Positions 56,296-64,000 of a stretch of DNA of 64,000 bases are shown here, piece after piece. A model generated the notes under the pieces. That model did no database searches. It was not told where the DNA came from and saw only the letters and a program-made list of their open reading frames with translations. Numbering within the stretch: the first letter of the stretch is position 1; every line of letters begins with the position of its first letter. Source of the DNA: Myxococcales bacterium (GTDB taxonomy: Bacteria > Myxococcota_A > Polyangia > Polyangiales > JADJMO01). The translations under genes were made by a program, and so were the position numbers. Location: the NCBI GenBank assembly GCA_016709545.1, contig JADJMO010000025.1:93420-157419 (forward strand), read 5' to 3'.

Positions 56296-56306
56296 GCCGC
56301 GCGGCT

Positions 56307-56929
56307 TCAGCCGTACTCGAGGACGATCGACTCGAGCGCGTTGGCGACGTCGGCGCAGCGGTCGGTGGCGGTCTCGAGCGCGTCGAAGATGTCGCGCCAC
56401 TTGAGGACGTCGAGCGGCTCGTTGCCCGGTCGGTAGAGCGCGGCGAGGCCCTGGCGGTAGTGCTCGTCGGCCTCGCTCTCGAGGAGATCGATCGCCTTGC
56501 ACTGGTCGAGCAAGGTGGTCGAGCGCTGGATCGAGGGGAGCTCCTCGACCGCGGCGGCGACGCGCTCGGTGCAGGCGAGGAGGATCTTGGCGAGCTCGGG
56601 CGCGGGCGAGCGGGACTCGTCGATGTCGAACAGCACGATGCGCTTGGCGACCGCGTGGCTCAGATCGAGCACGTCATCCATGCGCGAGATGAGGGTGTGG
56701 ATGTCGGCGCGGTCGAGCGGGGTGATCCAGGTCTCGTGCAGGCGGCGGATGGTCGTGCGGGTGACCTCGTCGCCCGCGTGCTCGGCGTCGCGGATCTGGC
56801 TCGCGAGCTCTCGCGGCGCGGCAGGTCGTCGAACATGCGGACCACGCACCGCGATGCGGTGAGGATGTGGCGCGCGTGATCGCGGAACGCGTCGAAGAAC
56901 AGCGCGTCCGAGCGGGACCGACCGAACAT
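56307..56929 (-). CDS. DUF47 / PhoU-like protein, frameshifted
   Basis: ATG at 56929 starts MFGRSRSDALFFDAFRDHARHILTASRCVVRMFDDLP. After a one-base shift at about 56811-56822 the frame continues APRELASQIRDAEHAGDEVTRTTIRRLHETWITPLDRADIHTLISRMDDVLDLSHAVA and ends ADVANALESIVLEYG, the TrkA-interacting/PhoU-like DUF47 family at its normal length of about 207 residues. The conserved E/D..D..........D patterns form metal sites in this family. Relatives are usually paired with a Pit phosphate transporter gene; none is next to this copy. It is convergent with the CPBP gene and 12 bases downstream of the TIM-barrel-like gene, so cotranscribed with it. Confidence 0.82.
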
Positions 56930-56941
56930 CGACGGACTCTG

Positions 56942-57799
56942 TCACACAATCGTCGCGAACGCATCCAGCCAGGGCGAACCCCCGCGCCGCAGCACGCCCC
57001 CGAGGTCGAACAGGGACAGTTCGGTGACTCCAGAAGCCTCTGCCGTGGTGACGTCCTCGAGGAGCTCGCGTGGGCCGCGATAGACGGGCTCGTCGCCGAG
57101 GGCGCCGATACCGACGGCGCCGACCGAGACGCCGGCCCGCGCGCCGAAGCGTCTCCGCGCGACCCGACACAGCTGGGCGAAGGCCGCCCGCGTGCGCGCG
57201 CGGTCGAGGGCCCCGCGCGACCAGCCCTCCATCATCGAGGGGTAGAGCATGACGCTGACGTGGTCGAAGGCGACGCCGTCGAGCGGGGTGCCGAGGAGGG
57301 CCTGCGTCCAGGGGAACACCGGGTGATCGAAGAGCACCGACGGCATCGCCGCGGCCGAGGCCCGACCTCCTGCCCGATGCACCGACTCGACGAGCGCCAC
57401 GAGCTCGGTGCGCGCCTCCGCGAGCCGACGCGCGCGACCCAGCGCCTCACGGGCGAAGGGCAGGGGCCCGAGGGTGACCGCGCGGCGCAGCTCGGCGATC
57501 GGCGGCTCGAGGTCCACCACGAGCTCGGCGCCTGGCGCGAGCGCGTGGACCTCGCGCGCGAAGGCGCAGAAGCGGCTCATGTCGTCGGTGTTGGCCCAGC
57601 GACCCTCGGCGTCGTCGAGCATCGGCCACACGCCGAGCGGGAGATCGAACGCGCGACACTGCTCCACGACCGCGGGCAACGCGATGAGATCCCAGGGGCG
57701 CACGGCGACCAGCGGCATCAGCGCGCGCGCCGCGAGCAGCTCGACCGCGGCGGCGACCTCGGGGAGGGGCAGCGTCTCGCACCAGATTCGCCTGCCCAC
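56942..57799 (-). CDS. Hypothetical (beta/alpha)8-barrel-like protein
   Basis: This 285-residue protein starts at the ATG at 57799 (MGRRIWCETLPLPEVAAAVELLAARALMPLVAV). Regularly alternating strands and helices (IWCETL, PLVAVRPWDL, PLGVWPML, ELVVDLEPPIAELRRAV, SVLFDHPVF, HVSVMLYPSMMEGWS, AGVSVGAVGIGA, VTELSLFDLGGVL) fit a TIM barrel. The DLEPP strand end and MLYP position are where glycoside-hydrolase-like barrels carry catalytic acids, but no family is recognised. There is no signal peptide, so cytoplasmic. It is the likely first gene of a pair with DUF47 and is divergent from hrpA. Confidence 0.6.
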   Translation of the reverse strand: MGRRIWCETLPLPEVAAAVELLAARALMPLVAVRPWDLIALPAVVEQCRAFDLPLGVWPMLDDAEGRWANTDDMSRFCAFAREVHALAPGAELVVDLEPPIAELRRAVTLGPLPFAREALGRARRLAEARTELVALVESVHRAGGRASAAAMPSVLFDHPVFPWTQALLGTPLDGVAFDHVSVMLYPSMMEGWSRGALDRARTRAAFAQLCRVARRRFGARAGVSVGAVGIGALGDEPVYRGPRELLEDVTTAEASGVTELSLFDLGGVLRRGGSPWLDAFATIV

Positions 57800-57939
57800 C
57801 GCGAGCGGTTACCACGCGACGAGGTGCGCGGGATCCCTCTCCACCGAGGAGCCGTGCTAGTTTCCGCCGCGAATTGCCTGTTCCCCCTCGCCGTCGCGAC
57901 GCGCGCGGCACGCCGTCAGCTTCGATTGGGTCAGCTTCG

Positions 57940-60900
57940 ATGGGTGAAGCCGCCCCGGCGGCCCTCGAGCCCGCTCCCCAGCCCGCTCCTGCGCCGGCCC
58001 GCGGCCGCGAGTCGCCGGTGCGTCGCAAGCCGCGCGTCGAGCCCGAGGTCATCCGGCGGCACGTGCGGCCGGCGGCTGCGATCGTGGAGCCTGGCCGCGT
58101 GGAGCCCGTACGCGCCGAGCCCGTGCGCGCCGAGCCGGTCCGCGCCGAGCCGGTCCGCGCCGAGCCCGTCGCGCACCCCGAGCGTCCGGAGCCCTCGCGG
58201 CGGACCGAGCCCCTACGGCGCGAGCCTCGCCCGGCGCGACCCGCGCCCGCGCACCCAGTGGTGGGCGGGCCCGCACCGCCAGAGCCCCGACCGCGGCTGC
58301 GAGGCATCGAGTGGAGCCCCGTCGTCATCGTCGCGGGCGAGACCGGCTCCGGCAAGACGACGCAGCTGCCCAAGCTGTGCCTCGCGATGGGCCGCGGCGA
58401 GGGCAAGCGCATCGGCGTCACCCAGCCCCGCCGGATTGCGGCGACCAGCGTGGCCGCGCGCGTCGCGTCCGAGCTCGGCGCAGAGCAGGGCCAGCTCGTC
58501 GGCTACCAGATCCGCTTCCTCGATCGCACCGGTCCGGACACGCGGATCAAGTTCATGACCGACGGGATCCTCCTCGCGGAGATCCAGGGCGATCCGCTGC
58601 TCTCGGCGTACGACACGATCATCCTCGACGAGGCGCACGAGCGCAGCATCAACATCGACTTCCTGCTCGGGCACCTGCACCGCATCCTCCCGAGCGCCCC
58701 GATCTGCGGGTCATCATCAGCTCCGCCACGCTGGCCACCGACCGCTTCTCCGCGTTCTTCGGCGGCGCGCCGGTCATCTCGGTGTCGGGGCGCACCTACC
58801 CGGTCGAGGTGGTCCACCGCCCCGGTCGCGAGCGCGACATGGCGGAGAGCGTCGCCGACGTCGTCGAGGAGATCACGGCCCGCGAGCCGCGCGGCGACAT
58901 CCTCGTGTTCCTCCCCGGCGAACGCGAGATCCACGAGACGACGGCGGCCCTCAAGGCCCACGCGCTCCCGCACACCGTGCTCCTGCCGCTCTACGGCCGG
59001 CTCGCGCAGGCCGACCAGGCGCGCATCTTCCAGACCCTGCCCGTGCGCCGGATCGTGCTCGCGACCAACGTGGCCGAGACCTCGGTGACCATCCCCGGCA
59101 TCGTCTACGTGATCGACACCGGCCTCGCGCGGATCAACCGACACGACCCGCGCTCGGGCGTCACGCGGCTCCTGATCGAGCCCATCTCTCAGGCGAGCGC
59201 CGATCAGCGCAAGGGCCGCGCCGGCCGCACGCGGAGCGGTGTGTGCTTCCGGCTCTACCCGAAGACCGACTTCGACGCGCGCCCCGCGTACACCGACCCG
59301 GAGATCTTCCGTGTCGGCCTCTCGGGGGCCATCCTGCAGATGAAGGCGCTCGGCCTCGGCGAGCTCTCCTCGTTCGCGTTCCTCGACCCGCCGCCCAAGC
59401 GCGCGATCGACGAGGGCTACCGCCTGCTCGAGGAGCTCGGCGCCCTCGACGGCGACAAGAACCTCACCGAGATCGGCAAGAAGCTCTCGCGCCTGCCGGT
59501 CGATCCGCGCATCGGCCGCATGATCCTCGGCGGCGCGGAGGAGGGCGCGCTGCGCGAGGTGCTGATCATCGCAGCGGCGCTCGGCGTGCAGGACCCGCGC
59601 GAACGGCCGGCCCAGCAGCACCGCCGCGCCGACGAGGCCCACGCGCGCTTCCGCGACGAGTCCTCGGACTTCGGGAGCCTGCTGAAGCTCTGGCACTTCT
59701 TCCAGGAGCAGCAGGAGAAGCTCACGAGCGGGCAGCTCCACGCGGTGTGTCGCGAGGGGTTCCTCTCGCAGGCGCGCATGCGCGAGTGGGGCGACATCCA
59801 CCACCAGCTCTCCCGCATCGCCCGCGAGCTCGGCTTCACCTTGAACCCGGAGCCGGCCAAGGAGGACGCCGTCCACCGCGCGCTCTTGCCCGGGCTCCTG
59901 AGCCGCGTCGGCACGTGGCACCCCGAGCAGCGCGTCTACCTCGGCGCGCGCAACACGCCGTTCCAGCTCCACCCCTCGTCGGCGCTGGTGCACGCCAAGA
60001 AGCCCGCGCCGTGGATCATGGTGGCCGAGCTCGTCGAGACCTCGCAGCTCTACGGCCGCATGGCGGCCCGCATCGACCCAGCCTGGCTCGAGCCGGCCGG
60101 CGGCGCGCTCTGCAAGCGCAGCTACGGCGAACCCAACTGGGCCGGCAAGACCGCGCAGGTGATGAACAAGGAGCAGGTCACCCTGTTCGGCCTGAGCGTC
60201 GTCCGTGACCGCAAGGTGCACTACGGGCCGATCGACCCGCGCGTGTGTCGGCGGCTGTTCCTGCTGCACGCGCTCGTGCGCCGCGAGTACTCGGTGCCCA
60301 GGCCGCCGCCCTTCATGGAGCACAACCGGCTCCTCTTCGAGCAGGTGAAGCGCCTGCGCGACCGCGCGCGCAAGAGCGACATGGTGGCCGACGACGACGC
60401 GGTGGCGCTGTTCTTCGAGAAGCGCGTGCCCGACACGGTCTACAGCGGCCAGACCTTCGAGCAGTGGCGCGCAGAGGCCGAGGCCATCGACCCGACGGTG
60501 CTGCACCTCTCGCTCGGCGACGTGCTGCTCGACGAGGCCGACGAGCTCTCGGCGGACCGCTTCCCCGACACGATCACGGTCTCGGGCGAGACGCTCGCGC
60601 TGTCGTACCGGTTCGATCCGGGCGAGGACGACGACGGAATCACGCTCACGGTGCCGCTCGCGGTGCTGCCGCGGCTCGACGCCGACCTGCTCGAGTGGAC
60701 GATCCCCGGGGTGGCACGCGGAGAAGGTCGAGCAGCTGTGCCGCACGCTGCCGCGCGCGCTGCGGGAGGCGATTGCGCCCCTCGAGGAGCACGCTGCCGC
60801 GGCGGCCGCGGGCCTCGCGCCGTTCTCGGCGCCGATGTTGCCCGCGCTCGCGGAGGCGCTGTTCGACGGGACGGGCGCGCGGGTGACCGCGGAGGCGTTC

Positions 60901-61080
60901 GACGTGGATCAGCTGCCCCCCCACCTGCGCTTCTCGTTCCGCGTGGTGGAGGGCAAGCGCGTGGTCGCCGAGGGGCGCGACCTGCGCGCGTTGCAGGAGC
61001 GCTGCCGCGGTCGCGCGGGCGCCTCGCTGTCGGTGTCGCCGGCGGCGCGCGCCTGGGACTACGACGACCTCGACGACTGA
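57940..61080 (+). CDS. hrpA: ATP-dependent DEAH-box RNA helicase HrpA, with two frameshifts
   Basis: About 1045 residues after joining three frames (shifts near 58690 and 60707, net zero). Motif I GETGSGKTTQLPK, Ia TQPRRIAA, II DEAHERSI, III SSATL, V TNVAETSVTIPGIVYVIDTG and VI QRKGRAGRTRSG are all present. HA2/OB and the HrpA-specific DUF3418 C-terminal region (EHNRLLFEQVKRLRDRARK, FFEKRVPDTVYSGQTFEQW, LSYRFDPGEDDDGITLTVPL, WHAEKVEQLCRTLP) follow. The N-terminus is unusual: instead of the normal Q-motif/helical region (PV..RR.EI..AI..NQVVI) there is a 110-residue Pro/Arg/Glu-rich segment with EPVRA repeats, and the helicase begins abruptly at WSPVVIVAGETG. The ATG at 57940 is chosen; a TTG at 57874 is possible. 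The role is RNA remodelling, including ribosome rescue. Confidence 0.92.
58102..58173 (+). repeat. 15-bp tandem repeat encoding EPVRA in hrpA
   Basis: Four to five near-identical 15-bp units (GAGCCSGTSCGCGCC) sit in the N-terminal extension of HrpA. They keep frame and probably vary in number. The repeat makes a charged, extended linker. Confidence 0.85.
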
Positions 61081-61130
61081 CCCGCGCCGGACGAGTCGAC
61101 CCCGAGCGTTCGGCGGACATGGCGCAGCCC

Positions 61131-61871
61131 TCAGGCTGGGTGCTCGTCCGGTGACAGGAGACCGTGCCGCCGCCAGCCGACGCGGGCGAGCCAGGTGTGC
61201 GGCGCGGCGACCGGCGCCCCCTCGAACGCCGCCGCCGCGCGCGCTCCCTCGCGCCCACGAAACCCGTCGCACCAAGGCGCGGACGAGCACGGGTCGAGCC
61301 GCGTGGGCACCGGACCTGGGTGCTTCTTGAAGTTGAAGAGCACGTAGGCGAGCGCGAACCGGACCTCGCGTGGCGTGCGGAGCGCGCGGGTGTGGTAGCG
61401 GTCGTCGAGCACGCGGCCCTTGCGGCCGCACGCGCGGTTGATCGCGCGAGCGAGGCGAACGCCGAGCGAGCGCGCGCCCTTGCGCAGCGCCGCCGAATCC
61501 CCAGCCTCCACCAGCAGGTGCACGTGGTTGTCCTGCACCGAGAAGTGCACCACGCGGAAGCGCGCGGTCTGCGACGCGCGAATCGCGCCCACGACCGCGG
61601 GGAACACCTCGAACGAGCGGAGCGAAGGCAGGCCCGACATGCAGCGGAGGGTGAGGTGGACCGGCGCCCAGCCGACGTGGAGCGGGCGGGGGCGGTGGGG
61701 GACGAGTGGCCGCGGCGCGACGCGCCGACGCCCGGCGCCCGCACGACGGCCACCCCACCCACGGGTCAGGGGAAGCTCCAGCTGCCGCGCGCGCGTCTTC
61801 ACTTGATTGAGCGTAAATCGTGGCTGCACGAAGTCAAGGTCGCCCAGGGACTGTGTCCGGTCTAGGGACAT
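61131..61871 (-). CDS. REP-associated tyrosine transposase (RAYT, TnpA_REP / Y1 family)
   Basis: This 246-residue protein starts at the ATG at 61871; an earlier in-frame ATG exists at 61895. It contains the HUH metal motif in VQDNHVHLLVEAGD, the catalytic Tyr in DDRYHTRALRTPREVRFALAYVLFNFKKHP, and VHLTLRCMSGLPSLRS upstream, all typical of Y1/TnpA_REP domains. These proteins recognise palindromic REP sequences and are usually single-copy, domesticated genes. The N-terminal 60 residues are Arg/Gly/Pro-rich. The start codon lies within the first of three ACATGGGTGAC direct repeats that belong to an IS481-type end. Possible cognate palindromes occur in the window (13498, 14031), but the link is untested. 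Confidence 0.85.
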   Translation of the reverse strand: MSLDRTQSLGDLDFVQPRFTLNQVKTRARQLELPLTRGWGGRRAGAGRRRVAPRPLVPHRPRPLHVGWAPVHLTLRCMSGLPSLRSFEVFPAVVGAIRASQTARFRVVHFSVQDNHVHLLVEAGDSAALRKGARSLGVRLARAINRACGRKGRVLDDRYHTRALRTPREVRFALAYVLFNFKKHPGPVPTRLDPCSSAPWCDGFRGREGARAAAAFEGAPVAAPHTWLARVGWRRHGLLSPDEHPA

Positions 61872-62026
61872 GGGTGACGGTTCGTGCGGGCACATGGGTG
61901 ACGCCCCGTCTTCTTGTCCAAGGACATGGGTAACAGTTGTGGCAAGGAGGTGGCCTTGCCCTGGAAGGAGTCACTCATGAAGGTGAGACAGGAGTTCGTG
62001 GACGCCTGCATCGAGAAGCAGGCCGT
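61866..62026 (+). mobile_element. IS481-type remnant: terminal repeats and 5' end of a transposase
   Basis: GGACATGGGTGAC occurs at 61866-61878, again as GCACATGGGTGAC at 61890-61902 and as GGACATGGGTAAC at 61922-61934. The last is followed by AAGGAGG (61944-61950) and a TTG/GTG start encoding LPWKESLMKVRQEFVDACIEKQ, the conserved N-terminus of IS481-family transposases (MPWKE...R..F......). Coding similarity stops near 62026, where GC-rich low-complexity sequence begins; there is no catalytic DDE region. It is a truncated left end, possibly nested from more than one insertion. Confidence 0.72.
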
Positions 62027-62115
62027 GCGCCCCCGCCGTCGCGCGGGCGCCTTGCCATCGGCGTCGCAAGAGGCGCGCGCGGGGGGACCACGACGACCTC
62101 GACGATCGAAGCCGG

Positions 62116-62499
62116 TCAGTCCGCGCCGACGTCGGCCGGCGCTCCGTAGAGGTTGCCGACGCCACCGGTGTCCAGGAGGCCCGTGTCCGACGCGCCAGTG
62201 TCCGACGCGCCCGTGTCCTTGGTGCCGGTGTCCGTGGTGCCGGTGTCCGTGGGCGCGTCGGTGGCCGTGTCGGCGGCGCCGGTGTCGTACGCCGGGGCGC
62301 CGTAGAGCGGCACGCTCTCGCCGCAGCCGACCACCAGCGCGGACGAGGCCACCAGCATCATCGCGTTGCGCGGCAGGCGACGGGAAGGACGCGGCCTCGG
62401 CGTGGCGCCCGCGGTTGGCGTCGCACCGCTGCAGAAGGGGCACCGCTCGCTGTCGAGGGCGACGTGGCGTCGGCAATGGGCGCAAGGATGAAGGGTCAT
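62116..62499 (-). CDS. Zinc-ribbon protein with signal-like helix and Asp/Thr/Gly repeat tail
   Basis: 127 residues from the ATG at 62499: MTLHPCAHCRRHVALDSERCPFCSGA, a CxxC...CxxC zinc ribbon. A Pro/Arg linker, a hydrophobic stretch (AMMLVASSALVVGCGES) with a lipobox-like Cys, and a low-complexity tail (DTGAADTATDAPTDTGTTDTG, ASDTGASDTG) follow. A cytoplasmic zinc ribbon ahead of a lipobox-like helix recurs in Myxococcota hypothetical proteins; function unknown. The tail's DTG repeats resemble the linkers of MYXO-CTERM proteins. Confidence 0.7.
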   Translation of the reverse strand: MTLHPCAHCRRHVALDSERCPFCSGATPTAGATPRPRPSRRLPRNAMMLVASSALVVGCGESVPLYGAPAYDTGAADTATDAPTDTGTTDTGTKDTGASDTGASDTGLLDTGGVGNLYGAPADVGAD

Positions 62500-62581
62500 C
62501 GGAGGAGTGTAACGAACGGGATTGCGAGGTGCACCGTGCCTCCCCCCTCCTGCCACCCCACCCGAGGCCTGCCGGCGACCG

Positions 62582-63787
62582 TCACGGTGGCCCGGGGTGC
62601 ACCGCCGCCACGTAGAGCAGGTTCTTCACCGTCGTCGTGCCCTGGAAGCCGTTGCCGAGCGAGAAGCTCCACGCGAAGCCCTTCACGGGGAGGGAGCGAT
62701 CGTCGCTGCAGCGCCCGTCCTTCTCGGCGTGACACGACCAGTACAGGTAGGGTTGCACGCCGCGCAGCGGGCCCACGGCGATGTCGGGCACCTTGGCGAC
62801 CGGCTCGCCCGCCTTGAGGCCGAGCAGGTGGTAGTAGAGGCGGCCGAGCGGGCTCGCGGTGCAGCCGAAGCCGAAGCTCTTGCCGCTGCAGCTCTCGTCC
62901 GGCTGCACGCTCGGGGGGAGCTCCCAGTCCGTGCGGCCGAGATACCCCTTGCCGTGGTCGGCGGCGTTCATCGCCTTCACCCACGCGACGGCCGTGTCGT
63001 GGCGCATCGCCCCGTGCGGCGCGATGCCCGGGACGCCGAACTTGTCGGTGGCGGCGAGGTTGGCGTCGGCGAGCCAGGTGACGTCGGCGGCGGCGTCGTA
63101 GACGGTCTTCGCGCGCGCCGGCTCGCCCACGCGGCCCTTCAGCATGGGGATCACGTAGACGAAGTTCTTGGTGACGTTGCTGCCGAGGAAGCCGTTGCTG
63201 AACGAGAACGTCGTGTAGCCGTTCTCGTTCTCCTCGTGGTTGGCGTTGCCAGTCGCCGACCAGTACAGGTACGGCTGGAAGTTCGCAAACCCACCACGCG
63301 ACGGGGAAGGTGGCAGGAGCAGCGCCGGCGCCGGCCAGCGGAGCCCGAGGCCGTCGAGGTAGAGGGCGCCGAACATGCTGCGGCGGCAGCCGAAGCCGAA
63401 GGCGTAGCGGTTGTGGCTGCCACACCCCGCATCCTCGGGCGGCGTCGAGGGCAGTTGCCAGTCCTTGCGACCGAGGTGACGCGCCTCGTTCAGCGCGGCG
63501 ATCCACGCGAGCGCCGTCTTGTAGTCCATCGCGCCGCTCGGCTGGATGCCCTCGACACCGAACGACTGGGTGGCCGCGAGGTTGAAATCGGCGAGCCAGG
63601 TCACGTTGCGCGCGCGATCGTGGATCGTGGCGCCGCTCTTGCTGGCGAGCAGCCCGCTCGGTTGCGGTGGGAGCTTCTCGACGTGCTTGCCCGGTGTTTC
63701 ACGCGGCGGGTCACGGTCCGCGCGCGAGCACGCGAGGACGGCGACGGCGGCGAGGGCGAGGGCGATCGGCGGTCGGAGGGCCGGCAC
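62582..63787 (-). CDS. Lipoprotein with duplicated DUF1566 domain
   Basis: 401 residues from the GTG at 63787 (VPALRPPIALALAAVAVLACSRAD, lipobox Cys at 20); an ATG at 63823 is an alternative. Two copies of the DUF1566 (C-type-lectin-like, Fib-succ) domain are evident: ATIHDRARNVTWLADFNLAAT ... HLGRKDWQLPS ... YLYWSATGNANHEENENGYTTFSFSNGFLG, and TVYDAAADVTWLADANLAAT ... YLGRTDWELPP ... YLYWSCHAEKDGRC ... FAWSFSLGNGFQGT. Internal Cys differ between copies. Such domains are found on surface lipoproteins and probably bind glycans or protein ligands. The two copies come from an intragenic duplication. Confidence 0.85.
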   Translation of the reverse strand: MPALRPPIALALAAVAVLACSRADRDPPRETPGKHVEKLPPQPSGLLASKSGATIHDRARNVTWLADFNLAATQSFGVEGIQPSGAMDYKTALAWIAALNEARHLGRKDWQLPSTPPEDAGCGSHNRYAFGFGCRRSMFGALYLDGLGLRWPAPALLLPPSPSRGGFANFQPYLYWSATGNANHEENENGYTTFSFSNGFLGSNVTKNFVYVIPMLKGRVGEPARAKTVYDAAADVTWLADANLAATDKFGVPGIAPHGAMRHDTAVAWVKAMNAADHGKGYLGRTDWELPPSVQPDESCSGKSFGFGCTASPLGRLYYHLLGLKAGEPVAKVPDIAVGPLRGVQPYLYWSCHAEKDGRCSDDRSLPVKGFAWSFSLGNGFQGTTTVKNLLYVAAVHPGPP

Positions 63788-63825
63788 ACCCTCGTCATCG
63801 CGGGCGTGACCGACCCGTGTCAACC

Positions 63826-64000
63826 CTAGAACGAGACGGACACCTGCGCGCCGACGCCGACCCAGTTCTTGGGGCTGCTGGTCGTCGAGCGGGATCTTAA
63901 CCGCATCACGAACGGGCCACCGCGACGCGTCGACCGCGGAGGTCGAGCCCGAGCGCGAGCTCCACGTCCGCAGCGCTGCGGCCGGTGCGCACGAGGCCGA
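63826..64000 (-). CDS. C-terminal end of an outer-membrane beta-barrel protein, partial and frameshifted
   Basis: Read from the minus strand, the last codons before the TAG at 63828-63826 are PKNWVGVGAQVSVSF, an aromatic-terminated final beta strand typical of outer-membrane barrels. Upstream, VRDAVKIPLDDQQ and VELALGLDLRGRRVAV are plausible preceding strands, but lie in two other frames, so one-base shifts at about 63870 and 63928 are needed. The rest of the gene is outside the window. Confidence 0.45.
   Translation of the reverse strand, partial: RPRAHRPQRCGRGARARARPPRSTRRGGPFVMRLRSRSTTSSPKNWVGVGAQVSVSF

Overview
The window is very GC-rich (roughly 70% or more by eye). It carries many lipoproteins with Cys-rich tails, two C-termini of the MYXO-CTERM type (a Cys-Gly motif, a hydrophobic helix, then Arg-rich), Ser/Thr kinase/AAA/TPR giants, a TfoX protein with a histone-H1-like Lys tail, an AgmX/PglI-like domain and an IgGFc-binding-like lipoprotein. 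This combination points to a member of the Myxococcota; I cannot name the genus. I see no tRNA, rRNA or CRISPR array.

Layout. 1-7.7 kb: a catabolic block with a fold-type II PLP enzyme (minus strand) divergent from a tightly overlapping plus-strand operon of an XdhD-like molybdenum hydroxylase without an FAD domain, an SsnA-like amidohydrolase, an AllC-like carbamoyl hydrolase and a beta-ureidopropionase-like nitrilase. 7.7-13.4 kb: a P-type ATPase, an approximately 275-base nearly pure G tract, and a kelch-repeat MYXO-CTERM lipoprotein. 13.5-19.7 kb: an accessory region with small lipoproteins, two paralogous beta-barrel proteins, Sel1-like Cys-rich proteins, a duplicated gene fragment and copies of a perfect 20-bp palindrome. 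19.7-21.9 kb: a glutathione S-transferase, a beta-rich/ferritin-like fusion, and an ArsC-family gene whose catalytic Cys codon is UGA followed by a good SECIS-like hairpin. 22-26.6 kb: a four-gene overlapping lipid/surface operon (MYXO-CTERM protein, desaturase fused to a methyltransferase-like domain, phosphatidylserine decarboxylase, LTA-synthase-like enzyme). 26.6-31.8 kb: a kinase-like/ATPase/TPR/sigma-54-activator fusion plus a beta-propeller lipoprotein. 31.8-40.4 kb: a short YgfK-like protein, TfoX-N, an MCP, two lipoprotein enzymes, a SUKH protein, a DUF3291 protein and an HD-GYP regulator. 40.4-50.5 kb: a BNR lipoprotein, an FHA/AAA/winged-helix regulator, a kinase/AAA/TPR regulator, and small lipoproteins. 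50.5-55.1 kb: three long hairpins, then an operon of two lipoproteins with an ECF sigma factor and a FecR-like regulator. 55.2-64 kb: a cNMP-binding/CPBP intramembrane protease, a DUF47 protein, a TIM-barrel-like protein, HrpA helicase, a RAYT transposase next to an IS481 remnant, and three surface proteins.

Selenium is a recurring theme. XdhD-like, SsnA-like and YgfK-like proteins belong to the gene set associated with selenium-dependent molybdenum hydroxylases in other bacteria, and the ArsC-like gene looks like a genuine selenocysteine protein: Sec10, Arg58, Arg92 and Arg105 sit at exactly the spacing of Cys12, Arg60, Arg94 and Arg107 of E. coli ArsC.

Caution: about 18 single-base frameshifts interrupt otherwise well-conserved genes, several of them in compensating pairs, and G homopolymers are abnormally long in places. 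I read most of these as sequence or assembly errors, so broken genes are annotated across the shift and the approximate shift position is given.
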